DNA of 64,000 nt, from contig CACYXR010000009.1 in NCBI GenBank assembly GCA_902778455.1, positions 62,001-126,000 of the forward strand. The letters are read 5' to 3'. Source of the DNA: an uncultured Selenomonadaceae bacterium (GTDB lineage: Bacteria; Bacillota; Negativicutes; Selenomonadales; Selenomonadaceae). The translations under genes and the position numbers were made by a program. The notes under the pieces were generated by a model that was not told where the DNA came from, did not search any database, and worked only from the letters and a program-made list of their open reading frames with translations. Below are positions 33,418-41,420 of the stretch, piece after piece; the first letter of the stretch is position 1, and every line of letters begins with the position of its first letter.

Positions 33418-34066
33418 CGTTATCCCGCTTCTGATGAAAGCCCTCGGCGAGACCGTGGCCATGGTCGTCGTCGCGATGATTGCCGCCACGGCCATCGGCG
33501 TGCCGCTGGGCGTACTGCTGGTCGTCACGGCCAAGGGCGGCGTACTTGCCTGCCCGGCGCTGAACCGTGTCGTCGCCGCCGTAGTAAATGCCGTGCGTTC
33601 GATTCCTTTTATTATACTGATGGTGGCGATTATCCCTTTCACCCGACTCGTGGTGGGAACCTCCATCGGCACGACCGCGGCGATGGTGCCGCTGACCCTG
33701 GCCTCGATTCCCTTCATCGGACGGCAGGTCGAGACCTCGCTTCGCGAAGTACCGTACGGCCTGATTGAAGCAGCTCTCGCCATGGGCGCGACGCCGATGC
33801 AGATCATTCGCCGCGTCTATCTGCCGGAAGCGCTTTCCAGTATCGTCGCCCAGCTCACCACCGTCGTCATCGCCCTGGTCGGCGAATCGGCCATGGCGGG
33901 CGCCATCGGCGGCGGCGGCCTCGGCGATCTGGCTATCCGCTACGGTTACCAGCGTTTCCGTCCGGAAATCATGCTGGCGACGGTCGTCGTTCTGATCGCC
34001 CTGGTCCAGCTCGTCCAATTCGCGGGAAATTCACTGGCGAAGCGGCTGAATAAAAAGGAAATGTAG
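33407..34066 (+). CDS. metI: Methionine ABC transporter permease MetI
   Basis: A 219-residue inner-membrane permease with five hydrophobic segments and the EAA-type loop (EAALAMGATPMQIIRRV). The start at 33407 follows GAGGTGA and overlaps metN by 11 bases; translational coupling is likely. It pairs with MetN and MetQ to import methionine. Confidence 0.95.
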   Translation: MSPDVIPLLMKALGETVAMVVVAMIAATAIGVPLGVLLVVTAKGGVLACPALNRVVAAVVNAVRSIPFIILMVAIIPFTRLVVGTSIGTTAAMVPLTLASIPFIGRQVETSLREVPYGLIEAALAMGATPMQIIRRVYLPEALSSIVAQLTTVVIALVGESAMAGAIGGGGLGDLAIRYGYQRFRPEIMLATVVVLIALVQLVQFAGNSLAKRLNKKEM

Positions 34067-34086
34067 GGAAGAAAGAGGATGCAGTG

Positions 34087-34950
34087 ATGCGCAAACTGTG
34101 GATTGCCCTGTCGATTCTGCTTTTCCTGTTCTCGATGTCTGTCGGGCACATGTTTTTCCAGTTGCGGAATGCGGATCAGGAGCGGAAACGCCATGAGCAA
34201 ATCACGCAGGAGCAAGTGGACCGCATCGTCTTCCTGATGGACGTCATCACGAAAAAGGGCGACAGATTGAGGAAGGATATCCAAAACCGCCATGCGAAAA
34301 ACATCAACTTTCAGGAAGAAGCCCGAACCCTTTCCGACGCCGTGCAGGCGGAAACCGGCGTCTCGCTGAAAATCGTGGCGCTCGCGCCGCGGGGCAAAAT
34401 TTCGGAAGTCTACCCCCGCGCCAACAACGAGGGCCTGATCGGGCTCAACTTTTTTGACCGCAAAAGATACAGGGGCGACCTGGAAAAACAAGCCTTCCAG
34501 AAAGGGGAATACTTGCTGGATGTTCTGGTTCCGTCGGAAAGGAGCCGCGGCCTCATCGGCTGCCGTGCACCGATACTTTGGAAAGTAAAAGACGCGCAAA
34601 AGTTTTGGGGGCTCTTAGCCCTGGCCGCCGATCTTGAAGATTTCTGCCGAGCCGCGGAAATTGACGACCTGGACGAACAGGGACTGGATTATCGCCTTTC
34701 CCTCATATCCAACCATGGGGAATCGTTCATCCTTCGGGAAAAAGGAAACTTTAACGACAAGGCCGATCCCATCCGGATTTTCTTCCATCTGAAGAATCTC
34801 ACATGGGAGCTGCAAACCTCGCCGAAGGACGAGCCGCCTCCCTCCTCTTTTTACGGCATCGCCGGCGCCGTGATCTCCGGCCTCGCCATTTTCTGCCTGA
34901 TCGGACTGGTCGTCAAAAGGCAGCGAATCCCTGACTATGAAACGGACTGA
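34087..34950 (+). CDS. CHASE-like sensor protein without output domain
   Basis: A 287-residue membrane protein: an N-terminal transmembrane helix (about 4-22), an extracytoplasmic region of about 230 residues and a second transmembrane helix (about 258-278), then only a short cytoplasmic tail (KRQRIPDYETD). The outer domain resembles CHASE domains (TGVSLKIVALAPRGKI, EGLIGLNFFDRKRY, APILWK). Such domains usually sit on kinases or cyclases; here no output domain is present. It lies between metI and metQ, 20 bases after metI, with AGAGG before the ATG. Function is open: an accessory ligand-binding subunit or a truncated receptor. Confidence 0.65.
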   Translation: MRKLWIALSILLFLFSMSVGHMFFQLRNADQERKRHEQITQEQVDRIVFLMDVITKKGDRLRKDIQNRHAKNINFQEEARTLSDAVQAETGVSLKIVALAPRGKISEVYPRANNEGLIGLNFFDRKRYRGDLEKQAFQKGEYLLDVLVPSERSRGLIGCRAPILWKVKDAQKFWGLLALAADLEDFCRAAEIDDLDEQGLDYRLSLISNHGESFILREKGNFNDKADPIRIFFHLKNLTWELQTSPKDEPPPSSFYGIAGAVISGLAIFCLIGLVVKRQRIPDYETD

Positions 34951-34961
34951 TGATGAGCCGT

Positions 34962-34999
34962 AAAAAGGAAGCCGTCCTTGTTGACAGCTTCCTTTTTTT
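34962..34999 (+). terminator. Terminator between the CHASE gene and metQ
   Basis: AAAAAGGAAGC and GCTTCCTTTTT arms with a 14-base loop and a T-run. Read-through or a second promoter must serve metQ. Confidence 0.8.
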
Positions 35000-35053
35000 G
35001 CATTACGATACAGAAGGATATTTCTATGTATATATTTAGGAGGGGAAAGTCAA

Positions 35054-35893
35054 ATGAAAAAACTGGTATTGATTCTCTCGGTGCTGCTCCTTGTCGTATT
35101 CGCGGCGGGCTGCGGCGGCGGAGACAAAAAGCCTGCGTCCTCGGGCGCGCCCGCTTCGTCCGGCGGCGCGAAGGTCACGCTGAAGGTCGGCGCTTCGCCG
35201 GTTCCGCACGCGGAAATTCTCGAGCAGATCAAGCCGATGTTGGCAAAGCAGAACATCGAGCTGAAAGTCATCGAGTTCTCCGACTACATCCAGCCGAACA
35301 TGGCGTTGGGCGACAAAGAGCTGGACGCGAACTTCTTCCAGCATGAGCCGTATCTCCTGAACTTCATCGGAGAGCACAAGAACCTGAAACTGAAGAATGC
35401 CGGCGGCGTCCATGTGGAGCCGATGGGCGTTTACTCGAAGAAGGTCAAGAAGCTGGACGAGCTGAAGGACGGCGACACCATCGCCATCCCCAACGATCCG
35501 ACGAACGGCGGCCGAGCGCTGCTGCTGCTTGAAAAAGCCGGCGTCATCAAGCTGAAAGCGGGACTCGGCGTCAAGGCCACAATCCAGGACGTCACCGAAA
35601 ACAGCAAGAAGCTCCAGTTCAAGGAAATCGAGGCTGCACAGCTTCCACGCTCCCTTGACGACGTGACGATCGCCGTCATCAACACGAACTTCGCGATGCA
35701 GGCGAGCCTGAACCCGACGAAGGATTCGCTCTTCATCGAGGACAAGACCTCGCCGTACTCGAACATCGTAGCCGTCCGCGAGGGCGACGAAAAGCGTCCC
35801 GAGATCCAGGCGCTGATGAAAGCGCTCCAGTCGAAGGAAGTCAAGGAATTCATCGAAAAGAAATACGGCGGAGCAATCGTTCCGGCGTTCTGA
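35054..35893 (+). CDS. metQ: Methionine-binding lipoprotein MetQ
   Basis: A 279-residue NlpA-family substrate-binding lipoprotein. The signal peptide ends in a lipobox (FAAGC, Cys near residue 20), followed by a low-complexity linker and the binding domain (VGASPVPHAEIL, EFSDYIQPNMALGDKELDANFFQHEPYL, IAIPNDPTNGGRALLLLE). It delivers methionine to MetNI at the outer face of the inner membrane. It has GGAGG upstream. The terminator at 35971-36000 follows. Confidence 0.96.
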   Translation: MKKLVLILSVLLLVVFAAGCGGGDKKPASSGAPASSGGAKVTLKVGASPVPHAEILEQIKPMLAKQNIELKVIEFSDYIQPNMALGDKELDANFFQHEPYLLNFIGEHKNLKLKNAGGVHVEPMGVYSKKVKKLDELKDGDTIAIPNDPTNGGRALLLLEKAGVIKLKAGLGVKATIQDVTENSKKLQFKEIEAAQLPRSLDDVTIAVINTNFAMQASLNPTKDSLFIEDKTSPYSNIVAVREGDEKRPEIQALMKALQSKEVKEFIEKKYGGAIVPAF

Positions 35894-35970
35894 TGAAAAT
35901 AACAGAAAACCCCGCCTTACTGTGGGCATGAAATAAGGATCTTATCAAAAAATCGATAATCTCCGAGCGA

Positions 35971-36005
35971 AAGAGCCATGCAGGTTCCTGCATGGCTCTT
36001 ATTTT
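35971..36005 (+). terminator. Terminator of metQ
   Basis: A perfect 14-bp stem (AAGAGCCATGCAGG and complement) with a two-base loop, then TATTTTAT. Confidence 0.85.
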
Positions 36006-36019
36006 ATAATTGAACGCCG

Positions 36020-36177
36020 AAAAAAAGCATTCCACGATGCAGAGGAGGGCAGGCGTTCTGCACCTACTACTGCCGAAACTCCTTCGGCAGAGGGAATGCT
36101 TAATATGATGCACTGGTATCTCCCAGAACTGAATCCTCAAATGAGGCCAACATCTCCCCGGTCGTCAGTGCATCTAT
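36020..36177 (-). ncRNA. Structured small RNA A, unknown family
   Basis: A complete transcription unit on the minus strand with no ORF. The promoter is TTGTCT (36207-36212), 17 bases, TAAACT (36184-36189). A first domain is closed by GATGCACTG/CAGTGCATC, with an inner CCTCA/TGAGG hairpin. A second domain is closed by AGCATTCC/GGAATGCT, which with its T-run is also the terminator (36020-36033); it contains a CTGCCGAA-GGAG-TTTCGGCAG hairpin. It shares ACGACCGG, ATTCAG, GGGAG and AGTAGGT blocks in order with RNA B next to it. Five GGA motifs, at least one in a loop, raise a CsrA-sponge possibility. Family unknown. Confidence 0.6.
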
Positions 36178-36183
36178 GACAAA

Positions 36184-36212
36184 AGTTTATCACAGTATCA
36201 GGAAATAGACAA
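36184..36212 (-). promoter_or_regulatory. Promoter of small RNA A
   Basis: Minus-strand TTGTCT, 17-base spacer, TAAACT, about 7 bases before the predicted RNA start. Confidence 0.55.
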
Positions 36213-36231
36213 GAAAACGGCAATCATCTTA

Positions 36232-36373
36232 AAACAAAAAGAAGCACCGCTGGATATGGGTAAGCCGTAAGATTCGACCTACTCCAACGATACTTCCCTT
36301 GAAGGCCTCCCCGGATGCTGAATGCAAAATCCCCCAGCTTAAACGTCCAAAACGACTCCGGTCGTCTGCCTTC
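36232..36373 (-). ncRNA. Structured small RNA B, unknown family, similar to RNA A
   Basis: A second transcription unit directly upstream of RNA A. The promoter is TTGTTG (36404-36409), 18 bases, TATACT (36380-36385) with an extended TG. The first domain is closed by TGAAGGC/GGCCTTCA and has an ACGAC-CGGA-GTCGT hairpin. The second is a 14-bp stem (36241-36254 with 36283-36296) followed by TTTTTG. The order of ACGACCGG, ATTCAGC, GGGGAG and AGTAGGTC matches RNA A although the stems differ, so the two look like paralogues with compensating changes. No ORF. Confidence 0.6.
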
Positions 36374-36379
36374 ACCCAA

Positions 36380-36409
36380 AGTATAGCACAGGATTAACAA
36401 GAACAACAA
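36380..36409 (-). promoter_or_regulatory. Promoter of small RNA B
   Basis: Minus-strand TTGTTG, 18-base spacer and TATACT preceded by TGTGC. Confidence 0.55.
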
Positions 36410-36466
36410 GACCATTATGTGAAAATAATCCAGTATATTTAGCTGTGACACTTAATTGTGAGTATT

Positions 36467-38083
36467 TTATTTTGCCCACCAACAATCTTTTCCTTTTATT
36501 GTTTTACCGCCATCCTTTTTGAAAGTGAAATAGAAACCTAATTTACGCGCTTCCTCTACTACCGGTTTTAATTCGACACCGCCAAGAATCCACAATGCGC
36601 CTTTGAATGGGCGCTTGTCCACATACTTAATATTGTAATTCTTGAGCAAGGCAATGATATCCTCCTCTTTTAGCGTTTCGTTTTCAAATCCCGGCAGTCC
36701 CGTCTGAACAGTGGTTGTAGTTTTTTGTGGTTGTGTAACATGCGTTGGAAATTCAGGTTTGAGATTATCTTTTTCCTCTACATCCGTGCGGCAGTTTCCC
36801 ATAAGTTCATTGAGCTGTGCATCAGGAATGTTACACTTTGACTCGTCTTCGCCTAGCTGCGCTTGGTCATCGTCATCATCGTAGTCGTCGAGAGACGCTT
36901 CTGCCAAAATTTCTTTTACTTCATCCGCAGTTAGGTCTAAGTCGTCAAACTCAATATCTTCTTCCGTGTCAGTATCGCTATCAGTGTTATAATAATCATA
37001 ACGCTCGTCGTCGGTGGGTTCTGAATACGTGTCTTGTGTGGGAAAAAGATTTTGTTCTAATGTTTCTTCTTGTGAAGGCAAACGCACAATATCTTCATTG
37101 TCTTGCACGTTTTTACTGTTGGCGAGAGACAAAATTTCCTTCATACCCCACAGTTCAAGCGTTATCATTCCAGCGGCATTTAGTTGTTTTGCATATTCTT
37201 TTGCATTATCGTTGTATGGGCAAGTTGCAATAAAAATAGCGCGTTTTACATTTGCACCGACGGCAGAACCGACTAATTTCTGGACGAGTTCCCGACCAAT
37301 AGAGGATTCGTTGCGCCAATGTTTACATTCAATATAGTATGTTTCTCCATCTTTTTGGGCAATAATATCTTTGCCACCATCATTCGTCGAGGCAGTAGTA
37401 TATGCTTTATAGCCATTTAAGTTCAGCATATAGGCAATCCATTCTTCAAATGCTCTCCAATCCATAGAACGGACAAAGAATTCGTTATTTTTAAAATCAC
37501 CTATTTCTTTAGGCTTCTTTATCTCTTTTTTTATTTCGATTGCTTTATCAAGTATAAGGCGATTTATTATTTCCGCAACTGCACCTGAAGAAATGCCTAA
37601 ATTGATATTCGAAATAGGGCGCCCATTTTTCTTAATAATGCCACCGACATTGGAATTAAAATTTAGACGAAAAACAGTAGTATCCATTCTTCTTACATAT
37701 AATTCGTCTAATTGGCACGAATACGTTGTTATATCAAATACGTTTGTCTGATGCCCATATTCTTGAATTGAAGATTTATCATAAATTTTAAACGCACAAT
37801 AACAAGGCCCACTAGAAAGTCTATAAAATCTAAAACAGGGGAATGATCTTGTAATGTCGTATTCAATGCTATTTACTTCACTAGAATAATCATAATTTAT
37901 ATGATTCGATATAATTGCCAACAATTGATCTTCTGTTGACGGTAGATTATTTTCAGAACGGGCGGATAATCGACTGAGGGCGAAGTTATTTGCCTTTATG
38001 GTATCTTTTTTTTCGGGCCATATTCTCTCTATAAGCCAAATAAACGGAGATAACACTATAGCAATCGCTCCAAACATTAACAT
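36467..38083 (-). CDS. Membrane-anchored Mrr-type restriction endonuclease-like protein
   Basis: A 538-residue ORF. An N-terminal hydrophobic segment (2-21) is followed by an unassigned domain (50-200) and an Mrr_cat nuclease domain (about 205-310) with the PD-(D/E)xK core: Glu 213, Asp 239 in GGKD, Glu 252 and Lys 254 in IECKHW, Gln 268. A very acidic linker (about 355-420) leads to a C-terminal domain (465-538; KYVDKRPFKGALWILGG) resembling one appended to other bacterial DNA-processing proteins. The first ATG lacks a ribosome site. An upstream ATG at 38145 after AGGAGGGAAAGG is out of frame by one base at an A6 run (38113-38118); joining them completes the membrane segment. AT-rich compared with the core genome. 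Likely defence function. Confidence 0.75.
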   Translation of the reverse strand: MLMFGAIAIVLSPFIWLIERIWPEKKDTIKANNFALSRLSARSENNLPSTEDQLLAIISNHINYDYSSEVNSIEYDITRSFPCFRFYRLSSGPCYCAFKIYDKSSIQEYGHQTNVFDITTYSCQLDELYVRRMDTTVFRLNFNSNVGGIIKKNGRPISNINLGISSGAVAEIINRLILDKAIEIKKEIKKPKEIGDFKNNEFFVRSMDWRAFEEWIAYMLNLNGYKAYTTASTNDGGKDIIAQKDGETYYIECKHWRNESSIGRELVQKLVGSAVGANVKRAIFIATCPYNDNAKEYAKQLNAAGMITLELWGMKEILSLANSKNVQDNEDIVRLPSQEETLEQNLFPTQDTYSEPTDDERYDYYNTDSDTDTEEDIEFDDLDLTADEVKEILAEASLDDYDDDDDQAQLGEDESKCNIPDAQLNELMGNCRTDVEEKDNLKPEFPTHVTQPQKTTTTVQTGLPGFENETLKEEDIIALLKNYNIKYVDKRPFKGALWILGGVELKPVVEEARKLGFYFTFKKDGGKTIKGKDCWWAK

Positions 38084-38109
38084 TACAGGCGCACAAAATA
38101 TTGCAACTA

Positions 38110-38145
38110 TTATTTTTTAATGCCTACCAATATATCTTCAACCAT
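38110..38145 (-). pseudogene. Probable true 5' end of the Mrr gene, separated by a frameshift
   Basis: ATG at 38145 with a strong AGGAGG-type site opens MVEDILVGIKK and then stops. A one-base shift back at the A6 run gives KIIVAIFCAPVMLMFG, which continues into the main ORF and forms a complete transmembrane start. Either the run has lost one A or the shift is programmed. Confidence 0.5.
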
Positions 38146-38407
38146 AACCTTTCCCTCCTTTCTTGGACTGATAATAGCATAAAGTAGAAAGCGATAGGTC
38201 GCTTTGGAAGAGACATTTCTATTTTCCACCTTTCGCTCTGGAAGCGTCCTCCTTTGCTTTGGATTGTCTTATGATAGAAAAGACAATCCAACAAGGATGG
38301 AAAAAAGAACGAATAGGTGAAACGACGGAACTTTAAAGGAAATATTTATGTTGTGTCGAATTGATAAACAAAATCTATTATGATACATGAATGGGGGAAT
38401 CATGACC
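38146..38407. other. Intergenic region with two hairpins, start of the HTH gene leader
   Basis: It contains AAAGCGA-TAGG-TCGCTTT (about 38190) and a strong GGATTGTCTT/AAAAGACAATCC hairpin at 38262-38291 between the divergent Mrr and HTH-like genes. No gene seen. The hairpins may be transcriptional signals or operators. Confidence 0.45.
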
Positions 38408-38890
38408 ATGAATGAAACCTTGCTTACACAGATTGAAGCGTATATAGAAGAAAATTATTCTGAGCCAGTAAAATATTCTATCAACCTCAGTCATGAGACC
38501 TGGACTGACCGATTGAAGAATCGAATAGAATCCTTTGTTGACAACAAAAAAGAAGATTCCTTTGCTGAACATCTATGGAAACTGATTCTAGAAAAAGGGA
38601 AAGACGATGTTGAGGTCTATAAGAAAGCGCATCTGGATCGGCGCCTGTTCTCGAAAATCAGAACGGACAAGGGTTACAAGCCAAGCAAAAGTACTGCTGT
38701 GGCTTTGGCTATTGCATTGGAATTGGAGTACACAGAAACGCAAGATTTGTTGCAACGCGCGGGCTATTACTTATCAGTGAGTTCGAAGGAAGATCTTATC
38801 ATTCGATATTTTATCGAGCATCAACAATATGACATTTTTTTAATCAATGAAGTTCTGTATCACTACGGGTTCAAGCCGTTAAGGGATTGA
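38408..38890 (+). CDS. HTH-like accessory protein
   Basis: A 160-residue soluble protein starting MNETLLTQIEAYIEENYSEP. The C-terminal two thirds (HLWKLILEKGKDDVEVYKKAHLDRRLFSKI...) is an all-helical domain with the KPSKSTAVALAIALELEYTETQDLLQRAGY block typical of a family of small proteins in Firmicutes, found alone or appended to macrodomain proteins and looking like an XRE-type HTH. GGGGGAA lies 8 bases before the chosen start; two earlier in-frame ATGs exist. The protein at 41941-42168 has a similar first 20 residues. It is inside the accessory island. Confidence 0.6.
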   Translation: MNETLLTQIEAYIEENYSEPVKYSINLSHETWTDRLKNRIESFVDNKKEDSFAEHLWKLILEKGKDDVEVYKKAHLDRRLFSKIRTDKGYKPSKSTAVALAIALELEYTETQDLLQRAGYYLSVSSKEDLIIRYFIEHQQYDIFLINEVLYHYGFKPLRD

Positions 38891-38963
38891 AAAAGCTACA
38901 TTTGCTTCATATGTTTTTTCCATACTGCCACCTCTTATCTCAAGTGCTCGACATCCCCATCTT

Positions 38964-39878
38964 TTATTCGTCAGGTTCCCGCGTCCAGAGTAGTTTACAA
39001 CTTGCCAATCGACGGTCTCGATCTGGGGATTGAGTTCCCTTTTGTACGTTTTCGGGACTATCTCCCGACTGTTTCAGTTGCTCCTGATTCCATGGATACC
39101 AGAACACAGGATGGAACCACTCCTTATTTCTGCTGAGTAATATTTCATTAATCCGTCCTTCATCATCGGTCTTAAATAAAACATACATAACAATATCATG
39201 CGGCTTTTCATAATAGCCTAATTCCAGAAACCACTCATTGTACCCTTGTTCTTGTAATTCCCGGTTATCGTAGTCAATTCTGTATAAATAATTTCCGTTT
39301 TCCTTCTGATCATAACTCCTATCCAATAGTTTGTATTTCAATACTTTCAGCACTTCTTCGCGCCCAGAATATACCTTCGGATTGAAATCAGACTTCAGAA
39401 TACACAAACTGCTGAGATTCTCCGCTAAATAATTAAATCTAAGCTCGTCCGACCATACCGTGAATACATTGCCGATATAATATGCCAACCTTCTGCTTTC
39501 CATCCATTGTATGATTTTATCCACTTCAGTATAGTATTGCTTTTTTTCAAAGGCAAACAGTACATCCGGATCTCTATATTCACAATTCTGGATGAAATCA
39601 TACCAAATAACAAAATGCTCTGTTTCATCGATATGAACTTCTGTGTCACAGCACCCCACACATCCGCAGCAACACACACGTATATTGACTGGCTCGTCTT
39701 TTAGGGCATATACTCTCATCAAGCTTGTATATAACTCAGACGGCCACAAAGGCAAGCTACAAGAAATGATATCACTAAGTTCTTTACCATCAATATAGAT
39801 TTCAACTACATCCGTAGGTTCCTTATCTGGACCAAAAGTATGAGCCGAAAGCTTAAAACCGATTATGTTGACCTTCAT
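38964..39878 (-). CDS. Unknown protein with a Cys-rich CCCGCxGCC motif
   Basis: A 304-residue soluble protein. Residues 1-65 have a beta-rich part (EIYIDGKELSDII). A cysteine-rich motif (VCCCGCVGCC, about 68-77) is followed by VIWYDFIQ; this order resembles a widespread family of uncharacterised proteins with C-x-C-G-x-x-G-C then V-x-W-x-x-F. The rest is mixed and tyrosine-rich. GGAGAGGTGG precedes the ATG. It lies at the left end of the small-gene run and on the same strand, so might be part of that unit. Function unknown; immunity-type roles are only a guess. Confidence 0.5.
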   Translation of the reverse strand: MKVNIIGFKLSAHTFGPDKEPTDVVEIYIDGKELSDIISCSLPLWPSELYTSLMRVYALKDEPVNIRVCCCGCVGCCDTEVHIDETEHFVIWYDFIQNCEYRDPDVLFAFEKKQYYTEVDKIIQWMESRRLAYYIGNVFTVWSDELRFNYLAENLSSLCILKSDFNPKVYSGREEVLKVLKYKLLDRSYDQKENGNYLYRIDYDNRELQEQGYNEWFLELGYYEKPHDIVMYVLFKTDDEGRINEILLSRNKEWFHPVFWYPWNQEQLKQSGDSPENVQKGTQSPDRDRRLASCKLLWTREPDE

Positions 39879-39990
39879 GAAAAACCACCTCTCCAGAGAT
39901 ATCAGTCTTTCTCCTACTCATAGTTCTTGAACTAATCCTCACTCGCATCCGTATTTTTAATTCTATGGATATACTCGTCCTTCTCACATT

Positions 39991-40404
39991 TCACCCATCT
40001 CCTTCTTGCGACTTCGCATCTCTGTCCATTAAAAAATCCATATCCTCTTTACTCAGTTTCCAACAGTCACCTTCTAAAAGATTGCGCCAAGCGGCTTCCC
40101 TTTCCGAGTCTGTCTTTGCTTCTTGCAGATCGTACCATTTCTCCTCGGTCTTGGGAGCAATGTTGCAGCCTTTATTATCTTTTTCCTTAACCTCCGTAAC
40201 GCTTGATTCTCCTTGGAACTCCTTATTCTCCTCGGACATACCGCTATTCTCCTTTAATGCGATTTTCCCAGCTTCATCTGCCAGCCTCTCCGCTTCTTCC
40301 CTGCTGATACCTGGAAGGAATTTTGGCGTCAGTCGAATATGCTCTTCCCTGTCCTTTGTCGTAATCCACCGGAAAAATTCATCTTTCTCTGATTCGCTCA
40401 TCAT
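39991..40404 (-). CDS. Small acidic island protein 1 (137 residues)
   Basis: A soluble, Glu- and Lys-rich helical protein without signal peptide. The segment WITTKDREEHIRLTPKFLPG followed by SREEAERLADEA is shared with the next two genes. Its C-terminal LQEAKTDSEREAAW recalls LQEAKTIEEVKAIL in the gene at 41581. AGGAGGTG precedes the ATG pair at 40404. No known family. Last gene of the tandem run on the minus strand. Confidence 0.5.
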   Translation of the reverse strand: MMSESEKDEFFRWITTKDREEHIRLTPKFLPGISREEAERLADEAGKIALKENSGMSEENKEFQGESSVTEVKEKDNKGCNIAPKTEEKWYDLQEAKTDSEREAAWRNLLEGDCWKLSKEDMDFLMDRDAKSQEGDG

Positions 40405-40462
40405 TTTCAAAGCACCTCCTTGTCTTTAAAACTCTATAGAATGTGAGCCCTCCATTAGCTTA

Positions 40463-40624
40463 TTATTTATCCTCATTGATTGACCCGAGCACTCTGTCTG
40501 TTACTTCTTCTGCTTCTTCTCTCGTCATTTCTGGCGATAACTGCATAACTAAATTTATTGCTTCTTCTCTGTCTGTAGTGCTTACCAGCCTACACATCAA
40601 ATCCAGCTCTTGTTCTTTCGTCAT
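40463..40624 (-). CDS. Small acidic island protein 2 (53 residues)
   Basis: MTKEQELDLMCRLVSTTDRE opens a 53-residue protein with STTDREEAINLVMQL and TREEAEEVTDRV, clearly like the core of the neighbouring 137-residue protein. The 5' end overlaps the gene at 40590 by 35 bases, which supports coupled translation. Function unknown. Confidence 0.5.
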   Translation of the reverse strand: MTKEQELDLMCRLVSTTDREEAINLVMQLSPEMTREEAEEVTDRVLGSINEDK

Positions 40625-40781
40625 TGTCCCCGTTCACGCTCTCCTTGTATGATTTCTCGAATTCCTGTATTAGAAACTCCGTCGTTGTTTTTGGGAAAAG
40701 TTTCTTCCCAATTTCCACAAACTCCTGAAGGTCATCCGTCATAGCCCACTTGAAAATTAAACCACTTTTCGATTCGTTCAT
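40590..40781 (-). CDS. Small acidic island protein 3 (63 residues)
   Basis: MNESKSGLIFKWAMTDDLQE opens a short helical protein. KWAMTDDLQEFVEIGKKLFPKT aligns in pattern with the WITTKDREEHIRLTPKFLPG segment of the 137-residue protein. No family. Start-site signal is modest. Confidence 0.45.
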   Translation of the reverse strand: MNESKSGLIFKWAMTDDLQEFVEIGKKLFPKTTTEFLIQEFEKSYKESVNGDNDERTRAGFDV

Positions 40782-40832
40782 TTATTTTCCCCTTCTTGTA
40801 TCTCAGCGATGCTAGAAGCTGAGCGCAGTTTT

Positions 40833-41111
40833 TTATTCAACTCTCTTTCTTGCTGTGGTGACAATTCTTTTTTCTCGCCCATACGGGCAGTCCTCCTCCG
40901 CTTCTTTGATAGATATTTCCGCCGATCGGTTCAAGGCTTCCTCTGTCGGGATCGTCAAGTCTAATATTACATCTAACGCCGCTTGTGATACTTCCTTGCT
41001 TTCCTTGCGCTTCTTCTCTACCCATTCTATCCACTCGTCCGCCGTCATTTTTCCTGACGCTAACATTCTCATTTCTTCCTCAGTGATTCCGTTTTCTATA
41101 TTTCCTGACAT
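40833..41111 (-). CDS. Small acidic island protein 4 (92 residues)
   Basis: MSGNIENGITEEEMRMLASG opens the protein; the ITEEEMRMLASGKMTADEWI segment matches LTPEEMLEILSGEVSPEEMI of the gene at 41180, so these two are paralogues. The C-terminus is basic. AAAGGGGCGG lies before the ATG. Unknown function. Confidence 0.5.
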   Translation of the reverse strand: MSGNIENGITEEEMRMLASGKMTADEWIEWVEKKRKESKEVSQAALDVILDLTIPTEEALNRSAEISIKEAEEDCPYGREKRIVTTARKRVE

Positions 41112-41179
41112 TACTGCCGCCCCTTTCTTTCGTTCCAGTTTAACAATGCACCTAAAAAATGCATGCGGTCAGCCTATTG

Positions 41180-41353
41180 TCAATTTCCGTTCTCCTTTTC
41201 AGCCTCCTTCTCCCAACGTCTGATCATTTCCTCCGGTGATACTTCCCCTGATAGAATTTCCAACATTTCCTCTGGCGTTAAAACGCTTCCTTTTTCGTCT
41301 TTCACTTTCTTCGGCTCGTTCTGATCTTCCGGTATAGGCTTTTTCTTTTTCAT
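41180..41353 (-). CDS. Small acidic island protein 5 (57 residues)
   Basis: MKKKKPIPEDQNEPKKVKDE opens a 57-residue protein with LTPEEMLEILSGEVSPEEMI, the paralogous core of the previous entry. AGGAGG lies 9 bases before ATG 41353; a longer frame to 41431 would start at a poor site that overlaps the upstream gene's stop. Confidence 0.5.
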   Translation of the reverse strand: MKKKKPIPEDQNEPKKVKDEKGSVLTPEEMLEILSGEVSPEEMIRRWEKEAEKENGN

Positions 41354-41420
41354 CTTTCCATTCCTCCTGATGTAATCTCTGGACAAATCTGTACCCCTAT
41401 ATTTCTGATTCGCTGCTGAT

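Noticed and set aside
36050-36373. Small RNAs A and B considered as retron or type III toxin-antitoxin RNA
   Set aside because: No reverse transcriptase or ToxN-like gene is adjacent, and there is no tandem short repeat of the ToxI kind.
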